Assembly: GCF_029542785.1 (NCBI RefSeq)
Contig: NC_083372.1
Span: 806,001 to 870,000 of the forward strand
Length of the DNA: 64,000 nt
Direction: 5' to 3'
From: Malassezia japonica
Taxonomy: Eukaryota > Basidiomycota > Malasseziomycetes > Malasseziales > Malasseziaceae
Under the pieces are notes generated by a model. The model had not been told where the DNA came from. It saw nothing but the letters and a program-made list of their open reading frames with translations, and ran no database searches. Shown piece after piece: positions 10,713 through 20,082 of the stretch. A program made the translations under genes and the position numbers. Each line of letters begins with the position of its first letter. The first letter of the stretch is position 1.

Positions 10713-12767
10713 ATGAAGCGAGGAGCAAGCGAGGCGCCGCTGGAGCGCGTCAAGGCCATCCAGGCGCAGCTTGCTGCGTCTACCGATTTAAACCCGGTCG
10801 TAGAGCTGCAGGAGATTGTGCGCTCACTGCATAAGCAGCTCGTCGACGGCGACGAAGACAGGTCGCACCTCAAAGCACTCACGCTGGCCGTTCGTGTAGT
10901 GTCGCAGAGCTTTGTGGCGCTCTGTGCATCCGGAACGCTGGATGTGGCGCATGTAACCGATGCTGGACGCCTCGCGCTTGGCGAGGCGAGTGCTGATCCC
11001 GCCGCACAAGTCGCGCGCTGGCTCAAGGAGCAGTGGAATACCTTTATTGACTTGGTGCACGAGACACTTCTCTGCTCGCCCGTGTCGTCGGTGCGCCTCG
11101 CGGCTCTCGAGGTAAGCATGGCACTCGAGTCGGCTGCGTCCGAGGCGCTTGCCTCCGACGAGGCCGGTAAGCATACAGGAAAGTGGTCGACGTCGCCGTT
11201 CCGCCTCCTCGTCCGCACGCTACTTTTCCGCGACGTGGCAGAGGACGTAATTGATGCGCTTGCCGAGTCGTACCTCGAGGTTTACGATGATGTGCGCTAC
11301 TCGTTCTGCCGCGAAGTGAGCCGCATCCTGCGCGCAATTCCGGATGCGAGCGCAATGAACCAGCATGTCCGCTCGCGCGCGCGCACGCTGCTGGCACGCA
11401 TCACTGCAATTCCGACCAAGGAGTCGCACCTCAACAACTTCCTTGTGCCGCACCTTGCCAAAGCCCCGCCGAAGAAAAAGGCCAAGAAAAGTACAAAGCC
11501 CAAGTTTGGCGAGGACGGCGAAGGAAGCGACGACGAGACGATCAAAGAGGCTGAAGAGTCTGCGCCGATGTTTTCCGACACGGACGAGGAGATGGACGAG
11601 GAGCCGAGTGCACCTGTGTCTGGCCACGGCCGTCGCTCGCGCCAGCGGGGCAAGGGGCTACGTGAGTCGATGCACGGCCTTGCTGCGCAGCGCCAGGCTT
11701 TTGCCGCTGCGTGGCTGAGTTTGCTGCTGCCTGCGTCGCACGTCGACGCGAGTGGCGCGACCGTCGTCCATGGTGGCACCTTTTCCCTCGCCGAGACGCA
11801 CGACACGCTCGTGCGTCTGCATGCACAGATTCTTCCCCATCTGCCCAAGCCGAATATGCTCCACGACTTCCTTGTCGACTGTCTGGATGCGCGTGGGACG
11901 ACTGCGCTGCTTGCGCTGAATGGTCTGTTTACGCTGATTGTGTCGCACAATCTCGACTACCCCGCCTTTTACACTCGCCTGTACGCACTCCTCGATGCGT
12001 CGGTGATGCATACCAAGTACCGCTCGCGCTTCATGCGCATGCTCGACACGTTCCTGGGCTCGTCGCACCTCCCGGTTGCGATTATCGCGTCGTTTCTCAA
12101 GCGCCTGAGCCGACTGTCGCTGCGTGCGACGCCTGCGGCGATTGTCGAGATTGTGCCGTTTGTGTGGAACCTGCTCAAGCGGCACCCCAGCTGTATGCCG
12201 ATGATCCACCGCGAGTGGGAGGGCGACCATCTTGCCGTCGGCCCCAGCGGTCTGCAGGACGGATTTGATGCGCGCGAGCCGAACCCCTTGTACACGGGCG
12301 CGCTGGAGAGCTCGCTGTGGGAGATTGCGTCCTTTGGCGCATTCCGCCTCAGTCAGACGCAGCAGCAGCGTGGCGGCGATGCCGGCGGCGACACGCACTA
12401 CCTCGGTGCGGTGACGACCTTTGCGAGCATCCTTGCCGAGCCCTTTACGCAGCAGCGCTATGTCCTGGAAGAGTTCCTCGACACGACGTACGGCACACTC
12501 TTTGACAACGAGGCGCGCAAGACGCTGCAGCACAAGGAAAAAGCCAAGCGCCGTGCGCCGCCTGCGACCGAGCCGCTGGACGTGACGCTGGCCGTGCCGC
12601 CCATGCTGCCCGGCAAGTCGGGCAATGTCGACGTGGCGATCCGCCGCGAGACGCGTAAGCGCCTGCGGCACTATGCCTTCCCCACACAAGATAAGGAAGA
12701 GCTGGACGAGGCGCGGCGCGCGACCATGTCGTACGATGCGGTGGCCGAGCTATGGACGATGGCCTAG
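10713..12767 (+). CDS. NOC4: Ribosome biogenesis protein Noc4 (CBF/Mak21 family)
   Basis: Partner of Nop14 in nucleolar pre-40S assembly. It is intron-free, 684 residues. The N-terminal half is helical. An acidic/lysine-rich linker occupies about residues 245-305 (KKKAKKSTKPKF, then a D/E-rich run). The CBF/Mak21 domain covers roughly 385-495 (LNGLFTLIVSHNLDYPAFYTRLY and following helices). The C-terminus ends SYDAVAELWTMA, typical for the family. Its TAG stop and the stop of convergent MTQ2 share the same CTAG. Confidence 0.93.
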   Translation: MKRGASEAPLERVKAIQAQLAASTDLNPVVELQEIVRSLHKQLVDGDEDRSHLKALTLAVRVVSQSFVALCASGTLDVAHVTDAGRLALGEASADPAAQVARWLKEQWNTFIDLVHETLLCSPVSSVRLAALEVSMALESAASEALASDEAGKHTGKWSTSPFRLLVRTLLFRDVAEDVIDALAESYLEVYDDVRYSFCREVSRILRAIPDASAMNQHVRSRARTLLARITAIPTKESHLNNFLVPHLAKAPPKKKAKKSTKPKFGEDGEGSDDETIKEAEESAPMFSDTDEEMDEEPSAPVSGHGRRSRQRGKGLRESMHGLAAQRQAFAAAWLSLLLPASHVDASGATVVHGGTFSLAETHDTLVRLHAQILPHLPKPNMLHDFLVDCLDARGTTALLALNGLFTLIVSHNLDYPAFYTRLYALLDASVMHTKYRSRFMRMLDTFLGSSHLPVAIIASFLKRLSRLSLRATPAAIVEIVPFVWNLLKRHPSCMPMIHREWEGDHLAVGPSGLQDGFDAREPNPLYTGALESSLWEIASFGAFRLSQTQQQRGGDAGGDTHYLGAVTTFASILAEPFTQQRYVLEEFLDTTYGTLFDNEARKTLQHKEKAKRRAPPATEPLDVTLAVPPMLPGKSGNVDVAIRRETRKRLRHYAFPTQDKEELDEARRATMSYDAVAELWTMA

Positions 12768-13439
12768 GGCTTAATGGCACGTAGAATATGGAGTAGCTCA
12801 CGATTTGCACGCCTTTTGAGGACCACCTCGGCTTCTAGGCCGCGCTTTTGCAGCTGTGCCACGAGCCCGTCCGGGTCGTTTTGCTTGATTGCGACCAGGT
12901 ACAAGCGGCCGCCCGGCGCGAGAGACTGCTCGATGAGCCCCTGGTCGAGGATGCGCTGGAGCAGCGCCGTGCCGTACGTGCCACCCGCCCACGCGCCGCC
13001 CAGTGCCGCATGAGCCTGCGCTGCGGACTCTTCCTCGTCGCTCGTCACAACGTACGGCGGATTGAACAGGAGAAGGTCGACCTGGCCGCTGGTGCGCGGC
13101 AGAAGGGCGTCGAGCGTCGACGTCAGCACCGGCTCGAGCGACACCTTGTTTCGTGCCGCCGTCTCCACCGTGCACTCTGTCGCAACCCGGTTAATGTCTG
13201 TGCATATGTAGGCTGCCTTAGCCTCGCTACCTACCCGCCGATGTCCCCACCATCTGTGCGACAAATGCCGAGACGCAGCCACTTCCGCTCCCGATTTCTA
13301 CACAGAGCGTCGCATTCGCTATTTCTTTTGCATCTTCCTCCAATGCATCCATCAGCGCAAACGTGTCCTCGGCCGGATCGTACACCGCATCGGCGTACAC
13401 GCCGCGCTGGACGTGCGCAATGTCCGGCGTCGGCTGCAT
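12764..13439 (-). CDS. MTQ2: eRF1 glutamine N5-methyltransferase (HemK2/N6AMT1 type)
   Basis: SAM-dependent methyltransferase that methylates the GGQ glutamine of release factor eRF1. The protein has 217 residues, normal for Mtq2. YDPAEDTFALMDAL is a family N-terminus, CVEIGSGSGCVS is the SAM-binding motif I, and NPPY is the catalytic motif at about residue 120. A 22-nt intron at 13213-13234 splits a codon in phase 1 and yields TSAAYICTDINRVA; reading on would hit a stop at once. It shares a 69-bp promoter with TAF12. Confidence 0.93.
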
Positions 13440-13477
13440 CGTCGGCGGCGAACCTCCACACGCGCTCCTCGGCGTGT

Positions 13478-13483
13478 CACGTG
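13478..13483. promoter_or_regulatory. CACGTG box, MTQ2/TAF12
   Basis: Reads GTCACGTGG in the middle of the 69-bp divergent spacer. Confidence 0.55.
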
Positions 13484-13508
13484 GTTTTTCGGTCGTCGCG
13501 CCGCCACG

Positions 13509-14151
13509 ATGGGGTCGACTGGTCCGGGAGGCAACGGCAACGTGCCGCCGAACATGCAGGGACGCGGGATTGCGGGAGCGGGTCTCCCACCGAACACGAT
13601 GCAGGGGCTCCAGCCGCTGCTTGCGAATAACCCGGAAGGGCTCGCGGCGATCGTCAACGCGGCACGCGAGGGAAAAGTGAGCCCCGAGCAGCTGCAGCAG
13701 GTGCGTCCTCCGCCCGACTCACCCAGATCCGCGCGATTCTCGGACAGCAGCAGCAGCGCCAGGGTGCACAGGCGATGGGAGCACAGCGGCCTATGCAGCA
13801 AGGCTTTGCGAATGAGGCGGGCAGCTCGGCGCAGCAGCCCGGCTATCTCCAGCAGCCCGCCGCACAGGCCGCGCCGAAACCGCCGATGCAGGGACTCGGG
13901 CAGCACGCCCAGATGCCAAACCACGAGGCGATGCTCATGGAGCAGTTCAACAAGGTCATGTCGCCGCTCATGCTGAATATCTCGCACCTCGAGGCTTCGC
14001 TGCGGAACCCATCGATCTCGGCCCAGGAAAAACAGCAGCAACAAAACTTGTACAATGAGCTCAAGACGAAGCAGATGAACCTCGCACGCCAGGTAGCGCT
14101 TGCACGTGAGCAGGCGCGTGCAAAGGACCAGCAGCAATACCAGCTGATGTT

Positions 14152-14184
<33 letters not shown>

Positions 14185-15187
14185 CCAGGCCCAGCAGCAG
14201 GCGGCGCCCGCTCAGCCTGTCGCTGCGCCGCAGTCCCAGCCGCCGCCGCAGGCGCAGCAGACAAAACCCGCGGCGAGCACCCCGGGCGCTGTGCCGTCCA
14301 CGCCGCAGTCCGGCGCAAAAGGCACGCCGAAAAGCGCTGCGGCCGAAGTCCAAGGCACCAACACGCCGACGACGGAGCGCAATGCGCCCGAGACCCCGTC
14401 GGGCGCCACTGCGACTGGCATGCGCCCGAATGCGCAAAATGTCAACGTGTCGAGCAGCACGCCGCTGACCGGCATTGCTCAGCCCTCGTCGCTGCTGCCT
14501 ACGGGCGGCAGTGCGCCACAGTCGTCGACCGGTGCGCTAGCGAACCTCATTGCGCAGCACACGTCGACGCCGCAGCCGTTCCCGAACGCCCAAGGACCGC
14601 ACCCGACGCTGAACCAGGGCCTCGGCACGACGCCCGTCACCGGAACGCCGCCGGTGCTCGTGCGTCCGAACCCTCTTGGCCGCAACGGCAAATCGCTCAA
14701 CACGCCGCGTGGTGGCCAGCACTGGGAGGATCTGCTTGGGATTGGTGCGGGCGACAGCACCGGTGTGGACGATAGCCTGAACCTCGGCCTGGACGGCGAC
14801 TCGTTTTCGTCGAACCTTAACGACGTGCTTGGCTCGAGCAATGTCTCGCAGCTCGGCCTCGCGTCGGCCGGCGGCAACAACCGCCTGTTGACCAAGCGCA
14901 AGGTGCAGGAGCTGGTGAGCGAGATCGACCCCAATGAGCAGCTTGAAGGCGATGTCGAGGACCTGCTCCTGGAGATTGCCGACGAGTTTATCGAGAGCGT
15001 GACGTCGTTTGGGTGCCGCCTCGCGAAGCACCGCAAAGGCGACCGCCTCGAGGTGAAGGACATCCAGCTGCACCTCGAGCGCAACTGGAATTTGCGTGTC
15101 CCGTTCCCCGGCTCGATGCCGATTCCCCCGACGCGCGTCAAGGCGCCCAGTACGACGAAAGGAGGGGGCAGCAATGCCGCTACATAG
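13509..15187 (+). CDS. TAF12: TFIID/SAGA subunit Taf12 (histone-fold)
   Basis: Histone-fold partner of Taf4 in TFIID and of Ada1 in SAGA. The 550-residue protein has a long low-complexity N-terminus with a 10-residue polyglutamine tract and P/Q/T-rich stretches. A C-terminal H2B-like fold covers about residues 450-519: [15 protein letters not shown], the helix [15 protein letters not shown], then a basic [17 protein letters not shown] helix. A 26-nt intron at 13701-13726 (phase 0) falls after 64 codons. The start at 13509 is the first ATG after the shared CACGTG promoter. Confidence 0.92.
14153..14182 (+). repeat. (CAG)10 trinucleotide run in TAF12
   Basis: Ten perfect CAG codons encode glutamine, followed by CCC and further interrupted CAG codons. 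This is a natural site for length variation between strains. Confidence 0.95.
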
Positions 15188-15188
15188 T

Positions 15189-16010
15189 CTATACGTCCTT
15201 TTCCTCCTTCTCCGCGAAGCGCTGCTCCGCCTGCTGGTAGGCGATGCGCCGTGCATGCGCCACCGCCACCACGTAGCCCCACATGAGGCCGATTGGAGGC
15301 ACGAGCCAGCAGAGCAGCCACGAGAGGAGGTGCAGCGGCTCGGCTTGCTCGAGCCGCCAGCGCGAGACGAGCGTCGTGACCTCGGTGCGCACGAGCTCCG
15401 ACGCGCCGTCGGCCTCGCTCGAGTTGTCAATGACTATGTCCGCGTACGCGAGCTTGGACGCGAGCGGAAGCTGTGCGGCGAGACGCGCGCGCGCGTCCTC
15501 CTCGGTGAGGCCTTTGCTCTGCCCGTCGCGCTGGAGCATCCGGTGCAGCTGCTGCTTGTCCGTGCTGCGTGAGCAAGAGTACGTACCACCACACCAGTAC
15601 CGTCTGCGAGCACCACTTGTACAGGCCCGCCTCGATCAGGAGCGGCGTGTCGACGACAACAAGGCGCGTGCCTAATAGCCAGAGCTTGACGAGGCGCCAC
15701 GCCATGACGCGCCGGATTGCCGTGTGCGTGATCGCATTCAGCTTCTTTGTCTCTTCCTTGTTTCCGAATGCGCGGCGGCCGAGCTCGGCGCGGTTCAGCG
15801 AGCCGTCGGCGTTCAGGATGTCGTCGCCAAAGGTGTGTGCGAGCCGCTTGAGCGTCGACGTGCCGGGCTGCACGACCTCCTTCGCGATCTCGTCCAAATC
15901 AACCACGGGGACATTGTGGCCCTGTAAAAGCCGCGACACAGTCGACTTGCCCGAGGCAATTCCGCCAGACAATCCCACGACTGGTCAGCGCACGGATACG
16001 TACCGATCAT
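15189..16010 (-). CDS. CAB5: Dephospho-CoA kinase
   Basis: Last step of coenzyme A synthesis: ATP plus dephospho-CoA gives CoA. The 258-residue product has the P-loop GGIASGKST at residues 8-16, DLDEIAKEVV, VVDTPLLIEAG and WCTDKQQLHRMLQRD. Three exons are needed. The first coding exon is only 7 nt (16004-16010) and completes MIVVGLSGG; a 23-nt intron (15981-16003) and a 22-nt intron (15565-15586) follow. A hydrophobic C-terminal segment (LLSWLLCWLVPPIGLMWGYV) suggests membrane attachment. It is divergent from the next gene across only 38 bp, and one base separates its stop from that of TAF12. Confidence 0.92.
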
Positions 16011-16048
16011 GGTGCGGGGAGCGCATCGGCCTCCACCTTTTTTTCACC

Positions 16049-17387
16049 ATGGGCGACCAACTGCAGGTGGACCCTGCGTGCCAGTGCCCGGTGCGCCCGG
16101 TGGACGGATACGTGAGCCGGGGGGACCGCAAGCCATACCTCTCGCATCTGCTGCAGCCGAGCGCCTCGCCGCAGCATCTGCTCGCGGTGAGCGACGTGCC
16201 GGCGCTGCTCCTCTTTGACAAGGCGCGGCTTGCCCAACCTATGCGCACGATTCCTGTGCCGGCGGACGAAAACATTACTGGTGTTGCGAATGTCGAGTAC
16301 GCGTCCGCGGCATGGGCGGGCTCGTCGCAGGCCGGCTACATTGCGCTATGGGATGCGCGCTCGCAGAGCGCCGACGCGGTACGCCTCGCTGGCCCTAGCG
16401 GCGCACCGTACCTGTCGGTCGCCGCGAACGGGCCGCACATTGCCGCAGGTACCGAGCTCGTGGGAGCCGATGCCGCGATTGATTTGTGGGATATGCGGAA
16501 TCCACAGACGCCGCTGTGCACGTACGGCGACGTGCACTCGGACGATATCATGACGCTGACTTTTCACCCCGATGCCGCGGCGCACCCTAATATCCTCCTG
16601 AGTGGCGGTATGGATGGCCTCGTGAGCGCAATTGATACCACGATCGCGCAGGAGGAGGATGCTGTGATCTCGGTGGGAAATACGGATAGCAGTCTTGCGC
16701 GCGTCGGCTTTGCGACGCACGCACCGTCGTACCGCTACGCGCCCAAGACGCCCCCCACCGATGTGGATCTGGACGAAAAGGACCTGGCACTCAGCACCGA
16801 TCCCCGGCGCACGGCGCTCGGCCCGGTGTATGCGGTGAGCAACATGCAGACGCTCGGCGTGTGGGACGCGGACAAGTTTGACTGTATCGTATCCGACGTC
16901 GCTGTGCGCACTCCTACGAGTTTCCGGCCACCGTGGGTTACCGACTATGTTGTAGACGCCGGGAGCGTACTGCCTACACCGATCGTGGCCGATGCTGGCA
17001 CCGTGCGCATTCCCATGATGGTCGGCGACCAAGAAGGCGGCGCGGCGCTCATCAGCGTGGACGTCGACGCGAGCGACGCATCTGCGCAGTGGACGCTGCA
17101 CGCGCGCCTTCCCTGCGCACAGACCTCGAGCCAGGCGCATTCCGACATTGTGCGCAGCGTTGCATGGGATGCGAATGTAGGTACCTCGACTGACCCAGAC
17201 GCAGCGCCTCTTTACCGGTGGCGAAGACGGCAAGCTCCTCGCTTGGGCACTCGACGGAAGCACGCCTCAAGCAGCGCACCATCTGGTGCCCGACGTAGCC
17301 GACGCGCCGGCGTCCACGCCGCCCGCTCGGCACAAGCACCGGACGCACGGGGCAACGCCGAAACGCCGTTACACGCCATATTCATAG
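16049..17387 (+). CDS. WD40 repeat protein, WDR89-like
   Basis: A WD40 protein of 438 residues without other domains. Repeat signatures include YIALWDARSQ, AAIDLWDMRN, the segment HSDDIMTLTFHP followed by LLSGGMDGLVSAID, and the last repeat HSDIVRSVAWD...RLFTGGEDGKLLAWALDG. That last repeat is only complete after removing a 22-nt intron at 17177-17198 (phase 0). The basic C-terminus ends TPKRRYTPYS. Repeat order and size resemble human WDR89; the cellular role of that family is poorly known. The read-through frame would otherwise fuse it to the downstream gene, so the intron also defines the gene boundary. Confidence 0.85.
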
Positions 17388-17388
17388 C

Positions 17389-17394
17389 CACGTG
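17389..17394. promoter_or_regulatory. CACGTG box, TMEM53-like gene
   Basis: Falls in the 23-bp gap between the WDR89-like stop and the TMEM53-like start, the only space available for a box between these tandem genes. Confidence 0.5.
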
Positions 17395-17410
17395 GTTTAA
17401 CCCCGCACCG

Positions 17411-18433
17411 ATGCTGTCCCTCCTCCGACGGTTTGGGACCCGAACAATGAACTACCCGACAGCAGAACCTGGTGCTTTACAGCAGCTTGGCCCGCTGCTA
17501 TATGTGCGGCACCCCGTCTCTCAAGCCCCGCCGCAGCCGCACGCGCCGTGTGCGGTTATGGTGTGTGGCTGGATGGATGCCCAGCTGAAGCACGTCGACA
17601 AGTATGCGAAGCCGTACTCTGAGATGTATCCCCATGCGACGGTGCTGATCCAGCTGTCCACCGCCAAGTCCGCTTTTTTTACGACACGCGAAGGTAACCG
17701 CCCCGAGGCCGAGACGTCGCTCGAAGTGCTCCGCTCGGCCTCAGACCGTGCGCGGAGCATGGTGCCTGGCGAGCGCCCGACGGTCCTGTTCCACTCCTTT
17801 TCAAACGGTGGTTTTATTCCGCTCATGACGCTCCTGTACTTTGGGTGCAAGGACCCTATGCGCCTCCCGCAACCGCTCGCGCACATTATGGAGTGCTCAC
17901 CCGGCGTGCTGAGCGGCAAGACACTCGCGGATGCCATGACCGTCGCCGCAGACACCAGCACAATGTACGGTCGCACGAGCGAGTGGATGTCGCGTACGCT
18001 CAGCCGTGCGCTCATGGACGGAATTGCCGGCTACTCGCTGGCGCGCGGCCAAGAGCACCCTTTCGAGCAGGCCAAGCGCGAGTTCAACGAGCCGGCGACG
18101 TGGGCATGGAGCGATGCGCCGGCGCGAATTCCTCCTCGCCTCTATACGATGACGCTCGCGGACCAGTTCATTCCTCCTGACCGCGTCTACAAGCATGCGG
18201 CGCAGATGAATGCGGCCATCACTGGCCACGCCGGCGATGTGCCGGTGGTCGACATGGAAGGCCTCGCGCCCGAAGACGTGCGCCTGAACAATGTCCCGGT
18301 GCAAATCTGCCGCTGGGAGCATGCGATGCACTGCGCGTTGGCTCGCCATGCGGGCCCTACGTACTGGACGGCGATCCGCCAATTCCTTACCTCGGTGGTG
18401 GCTACGGGTGTGGCACCGCAGAGCAAACTCTAG
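17411..18433 (+). CDS. TMEM53/DUF829-family alpha/beta-hydrolase-like protein
   Basis: Protein of 340 residues with the DUF829 pattern. VMVCGWMDAQLKHVDKYAKPY opens the fold, and FHSFSNGGFIPL matches the nucleophile-elbow position. A histidine appears late (CRWEHAMHC). Members include human TMEM53 at the nuclear envelope; a substrate is not established. The first ATG is at 17411, 17 bases after a CACGTG box. A second ATG at 17444 (MNYPTAEPGA) could also serve if the first ~11 basic residues are a targeting element. The stop is immediately followed by the stop of convergent GLR1, with no spacer. Confidence 0.82.
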   Translation: MLSLLRRFGTRTMNYPTAEPGALQQLGPLLYVRHPVSQAPPQPHAPCAVMVCGWMDAQLKHVDKYAKPYSEMYPHATVLIQLSTAKSAFFTTREGNRPEAETSLEVLRSASDRARSMVPGERPTVLFHSFSNGGFIPLMTLLYFGCKDPMRLPQPLAHIMECSPGVLSGKTLADAMTVAADTSTMYGRTSEWMSRTLSRALMDGIAGYSLARGQEHPFEQAKREFNEPATWAWSDAPARIPPRLYTMTLADQFIPPDRVYKHAAQMNAAITGHAGDVPVVDMEGLAPEDVRLNNVPVQICRWEHAMHCALARHAGPTYWTAIRQFLTSVVATGVAPQSKL

Positions 18434-20029
18434 TTACTCTTGAACAGGCACATAGGTCGTAACCAGCTCCTCGGCACTAGTCGGGTGCACGGCGACCGTG
18501 TCGTCAAAGTCCTGCTTGGTCGCGCCCATCTTCACCGCGATACCAACGGTCTGGATCGACTCGTCGGAGCCCATGCCGACCATGTGCACGCCGACGACCT
18601 TTTGTTCCTCGCCGACACACACGATCTTGTACGCTGCGGGCATCTTGTGCGAGAGGAGGCCGTAGTACATCGGTGTGAAGCGCGTGCGGTAGATGGTGAT
18701 CTTCTCGCCCGCAAACTTCTCGCGCGTCTCGGCCTCGGTAAGGCCGACGGTGCCCGCGGCGGGGTGGCTAAAGATGGCCGTGGGGATGTTGGTGTAGTCC
18801 AGGTGGTCGTCCTTGAACTTTTCCGGGCCAAACAGGCGGTTCGACAGGCGGCGGCCTGCGGCAATGGCCACCGGCGTGAGCTCGGCCTTGCCCTGGATGT
18901 CGCCCACCGCATAAATCTTGGCAGCGCTCGAGTTTTGGTACTTGTCGACCACAATGCTGCCCTTCTGGTCAGTCTTGACGTCGGCCGCCTCTAGCCCGAG
19001 GTTGGCCGTGTTGGCGTGGCGACCGATCGCCCAGATCAGCGCGTCGACCTCGATCGAGCTGCCCGTGTCAAAGTGCACCGTGAGCGGGCCGCCCTTGGCA
19101 CCCTCGACACGCTTCACGTTTGTGTTCTTGTGCAGCTTCAGACCAGTGTTGTGCATCACATCCATGAGCGTGTCCGAAATGATCGGGTCGAACGCACGGA
19201 GAACCTTGTCGTGGCGGATCGCGAGGTGCGTCTCGGAGCCGAGGGCGTTGAGCACGCCCGCCAGCTCGACGGCAATATAGCCCGCGCCGACGACCAGCAC
19301 GCGCTTCGGCTGCTCGCGCATCGCAAAGAAGCCGTCCGAATCGGTACCGAGGCTCGCGCCCGGAATGTCTTTGTCGCTCGGCAAGCTCGGCCGGCCGCCG
19401 GTGGCGATGACAATGTGGTCGGCAGAGATGGTGATCTCCTGTTTGAGCTCACCGTTAGGCGACGGCGAAACCCGCACGCGGCCGTGGCCGAGGAGCTTGC
19501 CGTGGCCAGAGATGTAGTCGACCTTGTCCTTTTCGAGGTTGCGGTCGTAGATACCGTTGAGGCGGCGCACGTATGCGTCGCGCTTCTCTGCGAGGTAGTT
19601 CCAGTTGACCGTCGGGACGTTGAACGACTTGCCGGCGTCCTCGAAGCCGTATTCGTGCGCCTCCTTGAGGTGCTCCTGGAGATCGGCGGCGTGCCACATG
19701 AGCTTCTTCGGCACACATCCGACGTTGACACACGTTCCGCCGAGAACGCCAGACTCTTCAATGACGACAGCCTTTTTGCCGTAGGACGCCGCACGACGGC
19801 TGGCGCCCATGCCGCCAGAACCGCCACCAAGGACGATCAGATCGTAGTGCGACTCGCTGGGAGGGTTTACCGGAGGCATGGCGCGGGAAGCACTCGTGTG
19901 AATTCGAGGTGCGAGATGTACAGAGACCTGATCCAACCGCCGGATAGGTGGTTGCTTGGAAATCGCTCGAAAAGTGCCGCGTGCAAACAGGACGGGCAAC
20001 GGGCGCAAGAGGGGCAACTCGCACGGCAT
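18434..20029 (-). CDS. GLR1: Glutathione reductase, probable dual-targeted
   Basis: FAD/NADPH disulfide reductase that regenerates glutathione. The redox-active pair sits in GGTCVNVGCVPKK. FAD binding is seen in LIVLGGGSGGMGASRRA, and the C-terminal catalytic region is VAVHPTSAEELVT. No intron. From the ATG at 20029 the protein is 531 residues with an arginine/serine-rich, acid-poor leader of about 50 residues (for example HLAPRIHTSASRA) that looks mitochondrial. A second ATG at 19879 (MPPVNPPSESHYDLIVLG) gives a 481-residue cytosolic form. Leaky use of two ATGs is known for yeast Glr1, so the same may hold here (inference). Confidence 0.95.
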   Translation of the reverse strand: MPCELPLLRPLPVLFARGTFRAISKQPPIRRLDQVSVHLAPRIHTSASRAMPPVNPPSESHYDLIVLGGGSGGMGASRRAASYGKKAVVIEESGVLGGTCVNVGCVPKKLMWHAADLQEHLKEAHEYGFEDAGKSFNVPTVNWNYLAEKRDAYVRRLNGIYDRNLEKDKVDYISGHGKLLGHGRVRVSPSPNGELKQEITISADHIVIATGGRPSLPSDKDIPGASLGTDSDGFFAMREQPKRVLVVGAGYIAVELAGVLNALGSETHLAIRHDKVLRAFDPIISDTLMDVMHNTGLKLHKNTNVKRVEGAKGGPLTVHFDTGSSIEVDALIWAIGRHANTANLGLEAADVKTDQKGSIVVDKYQNSSAAKIYAVGDIQGKAELTPVAIAAGRRLSNRLFGPEKFKDDHLDYTNIPTAIFSHPAAGTVGLTEAETREKFAGEKITIYRTRFTPMYYGLLSHKMPAAYKIVCVGEEQKVVGVHMVGMGSDESIQTVGIAVKMGATKQDFDDTVAVHPTSAEELVTTYVPVQE

Positions 20030-20058
20030 CCACGTCGACGACGTTATCCCCGGATCGG

Positions 20059-20074
20059 CACGTGGCGCCACGTG
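20059..20074. promoter_or_regulatory. Double CACGTG palindrome, GLR1/TAF13
   Basis: CACGTGGCGCCACGTG is a 16-base perfect palindrome formed of two boxes around GGCGCC, located in the 53-bp divergent spacer. Confidence 0.6.
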
Positions 20075-20082
20075 TTTCTACC

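Noticed and set aside
14153..14182. CAG run as a mobile or satellite element
   Set aside because: It is an ordinary in-frame polyglutamine tract in a transcription factor with further interrupted CAG codons around it.
15569..18433. A single 954-residue protein joining the WDR89-like and TMEM53-like parts
   Set aside because: The join exists only if the 22-nt intron at 17177 is ignored. Splicing completes the last WD repeat and gives a stop at 17387, leaving two genes with their own starts.
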